The notes under the pieces were generated by a model that saw nothing but the letters and a program-made list of their open reading frames with translations, had not been told where the DNA came from and searched no databases. Position numbers and translations under genes: made by a program. From the NCBI GenBank assembly GCA_963924555.1, contig OZ004584.1:4463001-4527000 (forward strand): a stretch of DNA of 64,000 nt. The letters run 5' to 3'. This document shows positions 32,182-44,724 of this stretch, piece by piece. Position 1 is the stretch's first letter. Every line of letters starts with the position of its first letter. Source of the stretch: Crambe crambe. Lineage: Eukaryota > Porifera > Demospongiae > Poecilosclerida > Crambeidae.

Positions 32182-35100
32182 CTATTTCTCACCTGGATGA
32201 TCTCTTGCAATCTTTTCAAACACCCGTTGATCTAAACTCTTCACACTCTTAGCTAATGCCTTCCAGCTTGGCCTTCCATATCTTTCATAATCATAGTTCA
32301 ATTTAAGCCATTGTCCCAATGCTTTATTGAGGCAAATGTCAACGTCCCTTGGGTTATTTTTCTGGATGGCCTCGATGGTGTGCTGCTTTATGCGCAGTTT
32401 AGTGGCAAGCAGTTCCCACTTGGCAGACAACGTTTCCACTGCATCCAACACATCCCCCAAATCATCAATTCCTATAATCATTGTCTACGTAGATCTAGTT
32501 CAACAATCAACATAACAACATTATCACTCACCTAATATTCTGTCTTCAATAGATGCTAGAGTTCCTTCAGCTGTAATAAATACGTATGCTAAGTTAACTG
32601 GTTCAGGCATGTTGAATGTGGTTATCAATCCACGACTCTATCTGTACTTACCACAATCATCAGACTGAAGATTCTGCATTTTGATTTGATCGATTTCTGC
32701 TGCTTCTAGTAGTTCCTTAATGGAGCTCATAAGTTCTGCAGCATTAGTCACAAGCATATCCACTGCTACACACCAATCATCATTGCACCCTGTGTAAGTT
32801 ATAATAATAATAATTGTGATATAGCTATAAGCATTCAGCTGCATTTGTGTCAGATCGAGAGCCAGAATAATCACACTTCATGCACCTTGGAAATTAATTA
32901 TGCACCAATTATTAATAAGTGACTGAACCCATGAATATCACTTTGTTATACGTACATGTAGCTCTAGCATAGCCACTTACCACAATGTTTTAGTTTGACC
33001 AGAGCACCTATTTTCAGCTGCTGAGAAATAATGTGAATCTTTGGTACTAGCACATCTTTAATTTCATTCTTTGTATCCTACAAAGGAAAACATAATTATC
33101 AGAATGTCGATTATGATTGACAAGTCTACTATTGTTCTCTTGATTATTTCATCAGTTTGGTCCTGAATCTGTTGCACTTCATTTATGAGTGAGTGAATGG
33201 AATCTGGATCACTAAAAAAAGTTACAATGATTGTATATAATTGACACCAATATCTTTACAGACGTACTGAACAAATGTTTCAATATTGTTCATTATATCA
33301 ATCATCCTCTTGACACTGATTAGTACAGGAGTATCCTTCATTCCAATTAACTGACTCTCCAATAAAGCTTTGGCCACCTAAAAACAGACACACTATAATC
33401 CACTGTTGGGAAAGTTTCGTTCAAGAATTTTTGTACCATGGCAATAACGATGAAAATAATTTATAATGACGAAAATTTTCCCATTCATAGCTACAGTATT
33501 TTAATCACCTTGAGGTGTTGGGTATCCACTTCAAGATATGCATGTTTGGTGGCATCCATTGGTGAATCTATATTATTATATCAAAAAAAGCTTTGCATTG
33601 ACTATCAACCAACACACACACACACACACACACACACAAGCATAAGTATTTAGCTAGAGAGCTACCATAAACCACAAGTGCATGTGCAGTACATAGAGCA
33701 TGCTCAGTTAGTGTAAAGGAAGCAGGATTAAATAAACCCATAGAATTACCTATACATACTTTGAACGATAATCTTTGGGGAGGGAGTGGAGTATAGGGTA
33801 ACATAGTAGCTAACCAAACCACAAGCTAGTCATGTGTCATTTGCACTCTACATTCAAATCACCACAGCAAAATACATAAAGGTTATGTCATGTCCTGGCT
33901 TCCCATGGGAAGTGGTCCCGCCCCTTCCATATAGCCACAGTTCAGGAAATTAATGGGACTGAAACCTGAAGATCGGATTGTGAACTGCACTGTCTGCAGA
34001 TATGAATAACTGGAACTCTATTATCTTAGCTTTCATTTATTATAACCATCATTCATTATTCCAATTAAATAGCTACTTAAAGGAGATGACATCAACCTTA
34101 ATTTTCTTTTGTACACAGTGACACAGTGTGATACATACCAGGGATGGGGTTGAGGCCCCCCTTTTTTGTTCTCAAGGTGCAATTTGACCATGCCTACTTG
34201 CTTGGCCGTGTCTATTTTTCTTACACAACTTGTGTTTCTGCTCTAAAGTAGTATAATTAGAGAGAACGTGTATATGCAAGTATTCCTATAGCCTATGCTT
34301 TTATTTGTGCTTCAACTCCTTGCTGGTGAGTAATTGGCAGGCGAAGTGAACCCACTCCCCTCTATATGCAAATTGATTGTACGTCACATTCAATATGCAC
34401 ATGCACATACTTTCATTTTGACCTTTGACTCCATGAATTAAACATGCCCACAACACTTAGCAACAAGCAGCTTGAGCTTGAAAGATTGCTTTCTACAGCA
34501 TATAGGTGCTAGGCTTATCTAAGTGGATTGTAGGAAGCTGGCTGGTTTTATATAGAATGTGCAATGAGCTGAAAAATCAAAAAAAATCTTGGTTGTATTT
34601 TCAAATAGAATCATGAAATTTTGGGTAGGTAGGGCCTGAGAAACACTAATCTAGCTATTTGGTATGGCCTAACTGTGACACGTGTTGTTTCGAAGTTTGA
34701 GTGTAATAGCTGTAGTTACAACACAAATTTTGTTCACTCTTTTGCCCACACTCGATCATGCTATCATTATCAAAGTGAAGGAGAATGAATTTTAGACTTC
34801 TTTATAAAAATTATGCAATAATTAATAAAGTGCTCAAAAGTTGTAGCCTGTCAGTAAAACCAATGGGTCCTCCAAATAACTATGTGAAGGAGGACAAAGA
34901 AACAAATTCTTATGCATGCTAGCTATGTCTTTATTCATATAGATTCATCCCAAATCTATAGTGCAGGGGTGCAGGGGGCAACATTATTCATGGTCCTGGG
35001 AATCCTCAAGTAGTTTATTGTAAAAAAAAATCATTTAAAATTTAGCTGAGCAAACAAATGCCTCTGCATGTAGTGGATGAGAAACGTGTGTGTGCATGCA

Positions 35101-38100
35101 TGATGTGCATGTGTGTGTGCATGTGTGTGCATGTGTATGCTTTAGGTATAGGTGGAGTTGCGAGCATGAACACTGGGCCATGGAGAAAGGTGCATGAGGA
35201 GCCATGGATAGACTGCCAGCCTAGAGATAGCAGCAAAAAGGAAGGAAAGTGTCTGAGCTGTCCACACAGCTAATTAGCTATAGCTACAAGTCCTTATTGA
35301 ACAGAAAATTATGTTTTGCAAGGTACGTATAGGACTATTAAGGTGCAGGTATTAGCTAGCTAATAGTAGCCAGTCACCATTATTTTCTGTCATTATGAGA
35401 GATAGCTTTACATACGTACTTGGAAGAGCTGGTATCACAAATGTGCACTCCTCATCCAGTCCTGTTACACTCAGTGTTAGAGGCTCTGGTCTGGCACAAG
35501 TACAGGTGATTGTGATTTTTGGAGGGTAGTCTGATATCTCTGAAACTGATTCACCCTTTGCCTCTGGAAGGTCAATCTCTGCCTTTGAAATCTATAGACA
35601 ATGCACACACATATTATTGGTAGGATCCAATTCAAAGGTAGCTAATAGGCTGCATGAATTCATAATGATGGCTTTTGAATAGAGAAGCTACAGGGGCTGA
35701 TCCAGATAGGGGCCTAAGGGACCTGGCCCCCCCCCCCCCCCCCCCCCCCCCTTTTCCATTACAGTATACTCACTGCATGGTGCAATATAGCTTATTGTGT
35801 TTTAAATGAAAGAGCCACATGGTAAATTAAAGACATATTTTGAGCCAGAGAAAAACTACATGTAGCTAGACAAGAACAGAATTATGAAGCTAAGCTACAG
35901 TTGATCTAGTTGTTATTTGGGTGTGGTTTGGTCAAAAGTGAGCCAAAAGTTTCCATGTGTACAGGGCCAGAGCTAGCTACGTATTTTATAGTGGTACGGC
36001 TTATGACCACATACTGTGCAAAGTGCACAATCTAGGCCTAGAAAATATTTTAGATTTTAGGGTGTCTCAGATTCAAACTGGTGCAATCTGGAGCACCAAA
36101 TTTGTCAAAAATGATCTAAGTCTACCATCTCGATATGCATCTGGTGGATTTTTACAATGTGTTGCTTATGAGTAATTATCATTTGAGAGGGACCCATTTC
36201 ATCCATGGAGTCTCCACTACAGTTTTCAGGGTTTTGAAATAATTAATATTCACTGAAATCCAACTATACTAATATCTTAATTAAGATCAATTTAATACTT
36301 CAGAATTGACCATACATAATCAGGGGCTGATCCAGGGGCCATGGTGCAAGCACATGGCCCCCTCTTTCCAAAAATTCTGGATCAGCCCCTGAGCTAGTGC
36401 ACACATTTCAGTTGATAATGAATTAGAGTTTTAACTAGATTAACTCTTGATAATCAAGATTATCAAAATTTATTTCAGGATCAAAGGCACCTGGCATACT
36501 AAAATATTTGTTAACATTTAGGCTTAAGCCTACAGAATCATGCTTTAATGCTCACTTTTGATTTATCCATTAAGCATTTAGTCCTTTCTCCTGGAACAAG
36601 AGTAATTTTGTCAGATACAATTGTCTGTCTGTTGTATACAATGCGACCTTCGGCTCTTCGTATCATTCCAGAATAATTTTCAGCAATATAGTCATCACAA
36701 TACTGAATCAATTACAGATAAAAGTAATAGTTATAAGACAGCAAATGCATGGTAGTATGACTATGACCCCATAACAAGCTAATAGCTACCTTTGTATAAT
36801 ATTTTAGATCAGGGCACATACAAAACACAGCTGTGACATTAGCCGAACTCAATGCTCTGTAGAGTCTTGCTGAATATAATGATGGATCTATAAAAATAAA
36901 ACTCATTGATACAAACCACAATAGAAAATGATCATCAGATACCTGTCATTAAACTCTTTATCATTCTTACTCCTATCCTCCACCAACTGAAGCGTGTGAG
37001 CTCAATCTCTCCAACTTGACTTTCGCCTGGAGTGAACTTTCCTTCAACTCCGTCAACTTCCTTGAAGATGTACACTGGCTTGGACCCCCTGTATTCTGGA
37101 TCTGAATTGGCTCGCAGGAACACCATGCGATTGCAGTCTTCTTCTGTCTGAAGGTTAGCATGGTGCTGTATTCTCACTAAAAGAGACTTCTTCAATTCCA
37201 CTTTCTTGTCAGTTTCAATGAGGTAAGCTGGACTAGCTTGTTTTATATCTTCAGGCATTTCAAAAGACCCACTAAAGCATGGCTGAATCACCAGGTCCAC
37301 CGACTCTTCTGGTGGAAGTGAGTCTTCAGGGACAACTATTGATATACCAATATCATCTTCAAGGTCAATTACGTTTGATGAACATGAGAGATGTTCAATA
37401 ACTTTTTGATTATTAGTGAACACAATTCCAGGATAACTTTTGTCTGCATATAGGAAATGTGTAATAACTACGTAGTACACCATGCACATAGCTACAAGTA
37501 GCTAACTATCAGAACATTTCTTGACTTACTTTTAACTTTTTCGATTTGCATTTCATATGAAAACATTTGAAGTAATAAAGTTACTATTTCATCATGTCCA
37601 TTTTGCTTTGCAATATCTATAGGAGATTTCCCACTATTATTCTTCATACAACTATCCGCACCATTTTGAAGCAGTAGAGTAACTGCTTCAGAGTGTCCAT
37701 TTTGACTTGCAATCATCAGAGAAGACCACCCATCAATTTCTTGCATGTTAACTTGAGCACCATTTTGAAGCAGTAGAACAACTGTTTCAGTGTGTCCATT
37801 TTGACTTGCAATCATCAGAGAAGACCTCATGTTATTATTTTGCATGTTAACTTGTGCACCATTTTCAATCAGTAGAGCAACCGTTTCAGTGTGCCCATTT
37901 TGACTTGCAAACATCAAAGAAGACCACCCATTCTTATATTGCATGTTAATCTGTGCATCATTTTGAAGCAGTAGAGCAACTGTTTCAGTGTGTCCATTTT
38001 GACTTGCAATCATCAGAGAAGACCTCCCGTTATTATTTTGCATGTTAACTTGTGCACCATTTTGAATCAGTAGAGCAACTGTTTCAGTGTGCCCATTTTG

Positions 38101-38727
38101 ACTTGCAAACATCAAAGAAGACCACCCGTTCTTATATTGCATGTTAATCTGTGCATCATTTTGAAGCAGTAGAGCAACTGTTTCAGTGTGTCCATTTTGA
38201 CTTGCAATCATCAGAGAAGACCTCCCATTATTATTTTGCATGTCAACTTGTGCACCATTTTGAAGAAGTAGAGCAACTGTTTCAGTGTGTCCATTTTGAC
38301 TTGCAATCATCAGAGAAGACCTCCCATTATTATTTTGCATGTCAACTTGTGCACCATTTTGAAGAAGTAGAGCAACTGTTTCAGTGTGTCCATTTTGACT
38401 TGCAATCATCAGAGAAGACCATCCATTGTGATCTCTTAGATTTATTAAGTGCTCTGGATTTTTGACAGCATTGAGTATCAGCTGTACTATTTCAGAGTGT
38501 CCTTGTCTACAGGCACACATGAGAGCATGATCACCATCGTCATTCTGTTTATAAATATCAATTCCCAGGACTTGAAGTAGTTCTTTAACATAGTCCACAT
38601 TTCCATGAAGACAAGCCACCATTAGTTGAGAACACTGCTTTCCATTGATCACCACTAAACTGTTAATGTAGGTACTTTTCTCTTTAACTAGTGTCAAGAG
38701 AGACTCATCTGACCAACTGGAATCCAT
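32182..38727 (-). CDS. Ankyrin-repeat/ZU5/UPA-like/death-domain protein, paralog B (11 ankyrin repeats)
   Basis: Twelve exons on the complement, in the same structure as paralog A: 37530-38727, 36943-37443, 36790-36887, 36556-36702, 35420-35591, 33509-33567, 33268-33377, 33130-33211, 32981-33077, 32652-32789, 32532-32570, 32182-32471. They total 2931 nt in frame, 976 aa. Exons 3, 4, 5, 7, 11 and 12 have exactly the same lengths as in paralog A. Exon 8 is 9 nt shorter (an in-frame deletion). The N-terminus MDSSWSDESLLTLVKEKS matches A. The ankyrin array has 11 repeats, including a nearly identical 66-residue dimer (ending QINMQYKN then QVNMQNNN) present twice. ZU5 and death domain are intact. 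Intron 33568-35419 (1.85 kb) holds an (AC)n tract near 33612 and no recognised gene; intron 35592-36555 holds a mobile repeat. Cytosolic death-domain scaffold by inference. Confidence 0.9.
35691..36396. mobile_element. TIR repeat with CAGGGGCTGATCCAG ends and internal poly-C
   Basis: Starts CAGGGGCTGATCCAGATAGG and ends CTGGATCAGCCCCTGA. A 25-base C run lies at 35727-35751. The interior shares long strings (TAGACAAGAACAGAATTAT, GTGTGGTTTGGTCAAAAGTG, CAGGGCCAGAGCTAGCT) with 44725-45500. A shorter palindromic copy of the ends alone sits at 36322-36396. Non-coding; lies in an intron of paralog B. Confidence 0.7.
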
Positions 38728-39005
38728 TGCAACAATAGTATTGGCTTTTAAGAACTATGCAAGCTGATTATTAACTATACAGGCTACTTAGCTATAAGGG
38801 GGTGGAGGATTGAGAAGACACCACAATCACAGCCTGACACTTGATTTCACAGCTTAGCTAACAATCGATCATTTTGAAAGTTTTCACGTCTTTAGCTAAA
38901 TTAAATTAACACATGCAGGGTCATGATGATTTAAGGAAACACAGTTATTAGTTGCCTGTGTTATATAAAGTGTGACTTTGAAATTACAAGCCAAGAGCAA
39001 GACTG
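38728..39005 (-). promoter_or_regulatory. Conserved upstream region of paralog B with TATA-like string
   Basis: Aligned blocks with the region upstream of paralog A. The best-kept block (38961-39001) on the complement reads CTTTATATAA just downstream of a GGCTTGTAATTTC motif. It is about 235 bases above the ATG. Promoter role inferred from conservation between paralogs. Confidence 0.45.
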
Positions 39006-40396
39006 TGGCCACTTTGAATATTTAATGGTCATGCACAAAAATTGAAATTTAATTGATACAGACCAATTACTAACTAGTACATAACTACCATGATCGAGAA
39101 ATGAACAATCTTTTACTGGTAGCTACATGTATAACTTAGAATTTGTAATCAGAACAATAGCAGCTTAAGCTCATTAGCTAATTTTCTTTATTTTTATTGT
39201 TGTTGTTGCTGTTATTAATTTGTCATGTTTTTTTTGTTGTTGTTGAGATATTCAGATATAGGGAGCACATAAACTCAACCAATCGTGCAGTATAGCTAGC
39301 TAATGGGGCTTAGCAACTTTTAATTCACTGCTGTAGGTTGTGGCACTAACATATCAACTGAGTAATAAGGATCGGTGTGTCAAGTTGTCAACTGAAGTCT
39401 CAGATCTCTTTACAGTGTTCAGTTTCTAACATATCACATGACTTTGACTCTGAACTGCTGATCAGTTTGGGGTTGAGGGAGTTGCAACCCCTGGCCTCTT
39501 GTTCCTAAGCTAAGTGTAATGTAGCGAGTAATAACTGTAATAGTTTATTTAACTGAGACAAAACAAGAGACTAAAATGAGTCAAAAGACAGACTAAAATG
39601 ACGAGACTCAATCAACCAGGAGTAAATGCACAAATAAATACACTTAAGAAAAACCACAAGCAGATGATTTAACCACAGAATCAACCACACAGTACAGAAT
39701 TAACCACAAAATACAGAGTTATAATGATTGTTAACAGTGTTTCACATTTGGGGGAGACTCTGTCTTGATCCTCCACCATCTCCTCGTCCATCTGCATTTC
39801 CATTGGCAACAGTATTAGTGGGACGAAATGTCTTGAGACCGCAGAAAGAACGCTTTTCCAGTCGAGCCATTTTTGTAACCACGCCCACTTTAATCTACTT
39901 CCGGTCGCCTCAAAACGTACACGTGCACGTGCGGTTTGACTGAACTAGGGTACGGGTGTGTTCGGGTAACAATACTAACATATTCAATCGGCGAGCGAAG
40001 CAGTTGGTGAAATCATTTGTACTAAGATTTTGCAGTGGTTGTGGCAGCTGCATACTCAGGAGGCTGTATAATGCTACTTAGGAAGCCTTAGTACTATATT
40101 ATCTATGGTTGCACATTGCCTTAGTTATTGCTCTTTCTTCATTACCTGTCTTTTGCTGGCCCACAGATTAAGTTGATGCCTGGTATTTCAATTATTTCCT
40201 ACTAAAATTTCATGGATGGTCGCAAGAGAGTTGACCACTTAACATTCCAGGTAACAGCTTCAGCTGCCCGCGCCATTGCTAATTTTAATCTCGCGGTGAT
40301 TAATCTCGCGGTGATGTAAATAAAAATTACAGATATAGCAATTCCGGTACGATGGAATAAAGGCTAGCTACTGGCCATACAAACACTTTATACAGT
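39006..40396. other. Gene-poor spacer with a possible small promoter/ORF
   Basis: Mostly AT-rich with no supported gene. One patch stands out: on the complement, a 42-codon ORF (39742-39870, starting MARLEKRSFCGLKTFRP) lies just below a CpG-containing stretch with CTTCCGG-like and tandem CACGTG motifs (39895-39935). It is not recognised and may be a short first exon or chance. TAATCTCGCGGTGAT is repeated in tandem at about 40285-40315. Confidence 0.35.
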
Positions 40397-42322
40397 TTAC
40401 AGGTTGGAGACACTGAGTTTGTCAGCCAGATGCATGGCCAAGGCACTCATGGTAGGCCAAGAAGCACCAGTAGGCCAGAGAGCACCACCAGTGAGATACA
40501 CATTTTCAACACCACGAAATCAATAATCCAGATCCACAGGTGAAGACTCGTCATCCACATGGTGGATGCTTCATGAACTAGACCTGGTACACGAATTTGC
40601 TTGGTAGGAGGACTACCTTTTCTCCAATTGCTTGTATCATCATGCCAATACTCCAGATTGCCACTAGGATCTAGGAACTTCTCCAAGACCTCAAAAGTAG
40701 AATCATCCATGGTCTGCCAAAGTGCATTATCTTTTTCATTAGCTATGACCTGGAGAGTGGTGTTGCTGGTGATATCATCACGACCATCCTCACTGATGCG
40801 AAACAATTGTCTTTGTTGTTGTGATCAAGCTGACCAAGGCATGCACAGACAAAGAGGACATGTGGTGTCTCTTTAGATGATATTAGTTGTTGTAGCGTGG
40901 GTGCAGCTACCATATCGGGAAGATGGCGCATGGTGTCATAGATGTTCTCTAGTGGTGTTTGATCAATGATAGCTGTAAGTTGAATATGGAACTGATGTTC
41001 TGATTCCTTATTTTTACCGGCAATGTACACAGCAGCCATTTCAAGTCTTCCTCGAGTTTTTTGTTCAAAAGCAGAGAACATGTTGATATTAGAGCTAGAA
41101 AGGGGAGTACGTGCAATGATGGAACTAATGAAGTGAGATGTAAATTGAGTTCCTATACCACGGAGCATTGGAAAGGAAGATGATGGGAAAGAATTCAGCA
41201 TGAGTGTGGTGGGTGGAAGTGTACCCATTGCTAGAATCAGTTTAGCATCTCCAAGTTTGAACTCACCCTTGCTAGTCGTGAGGGTCATTGCTTTACCATT
41301 TTCCTAATTTATGTTTCGAACCAAACAGTTCATAATAATCTTCAGTGGCTGCTCACTTGTGTTGAGGCTGTTGTGTTTAGATATTAGCAGAAGATTTAGA
41401 AGAGGTCCTGGAACTGAAAACTTTTGATAATCTTCGAACCTGCGACAATAAAATTAATAATAATTATGTTTATGACATTGTCACTAATAGTTACACAGGA
41501 TAAACAGCTTACTTTAGGTGTAGGCAAGTTTGAAACTCAGAAATTTCATGCTAGCTGATTTGAATGAACTAGCTATAGCTAGGTCCTATACTCCAGAAGG
41601 TTATGCTGTTGTGAAGTACTGTACTCTATACAAGCACACATGTAGATATACCTGTACATATCAGCTTTAACAGCAAGTGGAGCATGCTCAATTCTTGTGA
41701 TTGCTTCTATTTCAGATGGGGTTGGTTCCAAAGCCTCAAACACAAATTCTTGAAGTGCCCCAAAAATGGGCTTTCTCTCATCTGCTTTCGAAGAGATTTT
41801 ATTTGCAGCTACGACATTCAGCAACTTCTCTGCATGGGGGAAGTAGTCATGCACTGCTTTGATAACTTCTTCTGGCCACTCTTCCATCTCATCTCGGGTG
41901 GGTTTTGGGCACCAACCACTCCAGAAAGATGACCTTCCACCGAAGAAGTTGTTCATGCCATGTTGAAATTTAATGTACTCACCATCATGGGTTTTTTGAG
42001 TTATGTTCCAAGGAAAGGTCTCTGCTTTACCTTCAACAGTAAAAGAGTATGCAGGTGGGAGATTTTGGAAATGTTCTGGATGAAAATAGGATCCACGTTC
42101 AATAATGAGAATCTTGGTTTTAGGGTTCTTTTGCAACATTTGATTAACAAAGGATAAGGCACAAAATGAAGAACCAATAATAACATAGTTAAATTGGCCC
42201 TCAGTGCGATCCTTGTTCCATTCTTCATCAGACATGAAGTAGAGATCAGTCATTATTTCATCCACGGTAAATTTCTGCCGCCCAGGTACTGGGTAACCAT
42301 ACTGGGGATCTTCTTTACTCAT
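40397..42322 (-). pseudogene. GMC-type FAD oxidoreductase, disabled
   Basis: Two exons on the complement, 41652-42322 and 40397-41439, joined by a good GT-AG intron. The N-terminus has a Rossmann-like YVIIGSSFCALSF...KILIIERG, then FFGGRSSFWSGWCPKP. The C-terminus keeps the GMC signature ENVYLTGGALWPTGASWPT. Damage: an in-frame TAG at 41304-41306, a frameshift near 40800, another near 40560 and a TGA at 40520-40522 (probably from CGA) within the DLDY/FRGVENVY motif. Such enzymes oxidise alcohols or sugars using FAD. With four independent lesions it cannot make a full enzyme unless the assembly is wrong. The first exon is still fully open (the start MSKEDPQYGYPVPG looks native), so decay may be recent. 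Confidence 0.75.
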
Positions 42323-42955
42323 TATGGATTGACGCTCTTTTATTACTGTGAAATTTGACTCGGATGCACCGATTCTGATGTTATATAGCTAAAGCCTAAT
42401 TGGCGAGCGAAGCTAATCTTTTGGATTCTGGTATCTGGTATCTAGGTTATCTGCGCACTCTCTGATATGATGCAATGGGGCCCTGATGCAATGAGTCCGT
42501 GACCTGAGAGGATATTTAATAATGTATAAGGTTCCAGCAAGTAGTACTTCCCTGATTGCAGCGTTTGGGTTTGTGGTAAGCATTATACAGAATTATATAA
42601 GTTGTAACATACATCAAATTCAACAATATGAAGCCCAGACATGAAAATACTAGAAGTGGCTAATATTTGTTATGGATTAAAAATTAGACTAAGCTATTTG
42701 AAGAAAGAAGGTGAGGTGTTCGAAATGAGAGCTTTGATTCATACTGCTGGATTCACACTTGCAACTAGCTAGTTGCTTGTCAAAATGGTGGATTGAGGAG
42801 TAAGCACCTTGAATGCACATGATCAAGGAGCATAACAGTGAGTAGGAGAGCCTGCAGCGAAGTCATCCCATCGTGGTACTGTATGGACCCTTGTTCACAA
42901 GTAGTGATGCTATAGTGTTGTATTCCAGTCAGAGAAAATTAATTTCCCATACTCA

Positions 42956-43085
42956 CTGTTCATAATTACATCTTTGTGTTGATAATAGATTGCCGTGAGG
43001 ACAGATCTACTCACTGAAGCTTGCTCTGGAGTGATAATTGAACCAACCTTACAGCCTGTCTCATCAAAGAGATTGAAAGGAGCCT
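42956..43085 (-). other. Orphan exon-like open segment
   Basis: On the complement, 130 nt bounded by a good acceptor (TGTTTCAG) and donor (ACA|GTGAGT) and open in one frame. It codes EAPFNLFDETGCKVGSIITP followed by 23 more residues ending with KDVIMN. The composition looks protein-like but I do not recognise a family and no partner exon was found. It may be a remnant or an exon of an unseen gene. Confidence 0.25.
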
Positions 43086-43774
43086 CTGAAACACAGTAGA
43101 CAGAGCCCATCTAGACATTAATTTTATTGCCAATGAATTCTGGGTGGAACATTTAAGAGAGCCGAGCCTTTTTTTCGACAATTCATTTATAAGGGTGTTC
43201 AACCCTGTAATTGACATGCCAGCACCACTTTGTTTATGTGTTATAGAGGGAAACCCCCCTTTAGGGGCATGGTAAAGGAATTACCACAGACACAGGAAGC
43301 TGTGGTGGAGACCAGCCATAGCTACCTCAGAGAGATGGCATCTCGAAATGCCCTTTTACATATGTAGTGTGAATCCATGCTCTTCCAGCAGCAGGATAGT
43401 TAGCCAACTGGAGGCACCATTTTCTCTGGAGGTCCTCCAAATTCGTGCCACTGCCACAGTGAGAAATATTCTGAGTGCAGTATCTGCTGTTGGGGGTCAC
43501 TATGCAAAATATATACAGTACAAAACCATTCACTATGGTGATGATAATTATTTTGCTGCAATATAATAGGTACATTATACTGGTACCAATGGGGGGAAAG
43601 GCTCTGGCTAAGCAAAAAATATATGGCAATAAGGCTTTTCATGTATATAAGGAATGCAGTGAGATTTCTGACATGACGGGGGGGGGGGGGGGGGGGGGGG
43701 AGATTAGCTGAGGTCTTGCTAAATATTGGTACTGTAAATGGAAGCTAACCCATAACTGTGTATAATACAACGCT

Positions 43775-44179
43775 GTGGCTATACGTCCGGCAGCCGGATA
43801 CTATTTTCAGACCTATAGGTCCGACAGTGCTGGCACTTAGAAAATTTTAAAATCTGAAAGAAGAACAATTCTGGGATTGAACCCACGACCGGATGTTCCA
43901 AAATGCACGGCATTAACCAATACGCTACGCTGCAAAAATCCGTTCGAAAGTGATATTTATACTTGTTACTCTCTGGTTGCCTTAGGGAGCCCTTTGGGCC
44001 TGCACTGCAAGCCGGGCAAGTGTTGCCTAGCCTTGGAGTCACAACAGTGCGTGAATAGTACGTCCCATGCACCTATAACGCTCGCTCCCTTGCAGGAGCA
44101 TAATATACATAGGCCAGCTTTGTAGACTGCCGGACCTATAGCCCTGCTAATAGCGTCCAGCTGCCGGACGTATAGCCAC
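43775..44179. mobile_element. 405-bp element with 19-bp perfect TIRs carrying a tRNA-like Pol III promoter
   Basis: Terminal inverted repeats are GTGGCTATACGTCCGGCAG at 43775-43793 and its exact complement at 44161-44179. Sub-terminal variants of CTATAGGTCCGGCAG occur at about 43811 and, inverted, at about 44124. Inside, on the complement, 43860-43935 resembles a tRNA: A box-like TAGCGTATTGGTTAATG and B box GGGTTCAATCCC (complement of 43873-43884). No ORF of note. A TIR element that has captured, or arose with, a tRNA-derived SINE. Confidence 0.7.
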
Positions 44180-44724
44180 TTTGATAATATAAATGGACCT
44201 CAATAGCTAATTATGCATATCAACTACGGGAGCAATCATGGGTTACTGTACAACTGAGTTGTACGTAAATGGCAGCCCAACATATGTAACCCATTAGCTA
44301 GTGGGTTGTTATATTTTTGCACAGTCTATAGCTAGTTACACTGGCATGTGGTTATAGTTTTCTCCAGCAGTGGTGGTGGAGAACTAGGGGGTGGGGGGGG
44401 GGGGGCTCAAGCCCCCCCACTTTATGTGATATGCATGATATTATTATTAACGTCACTAACAGACTTTGTGTTTTACAATAATCATTCTTTTGGTTCCCAA
44501 ACACTCCTAGCTACTCAACACTTGAAATTTCTGGTCTTAGAATTTTAACATAAAACCTCCTCAGATTGCTTCTAATGTGACCCCAAAATCCAAAAATTTC
44601 CTGGGGGGGCATGCCCCACTAGATGGCGCGCTATATGGTACAAAAAATCTCTGCCCCCCCCCCCCCCCCCCCCACTTTTCAGTAGTGTCTCCACCCCTGT
44701 CCAGTGATAGTGTTTACATATAAT

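Noticed and set aside
38151..38465. 104-codon repetitive frame antisense to the ankyrin exon
   Set aside because: It is the shadow of the 99-bp ankyrin repeat; its own repeat (HHFEEVEQLFQC) has no known family and no start context.
41270..41440. Hidden intron using GTGAGC and ending ATTAG to bypass the TAG at 41304 in the GMC gene
   Set aside because: The join would shift the reading frame and remove residues expected in the family; a nonsense mutation explains it better.
39980..42420. GGCGAGCGAAGC at 39988 and 42403 as ends of a large transposon carrying the GMC gene
   Set aside because: The two copies are in direct, not inverted, orientation and the motif matches ends of a small MITE family seen elsewhere.
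43779..44125. Overlapping frames of 82 and 97 codons
   Set aside because: They lie inside the TIR/tRNA-like mobile element and look like chance frames of that repeat.
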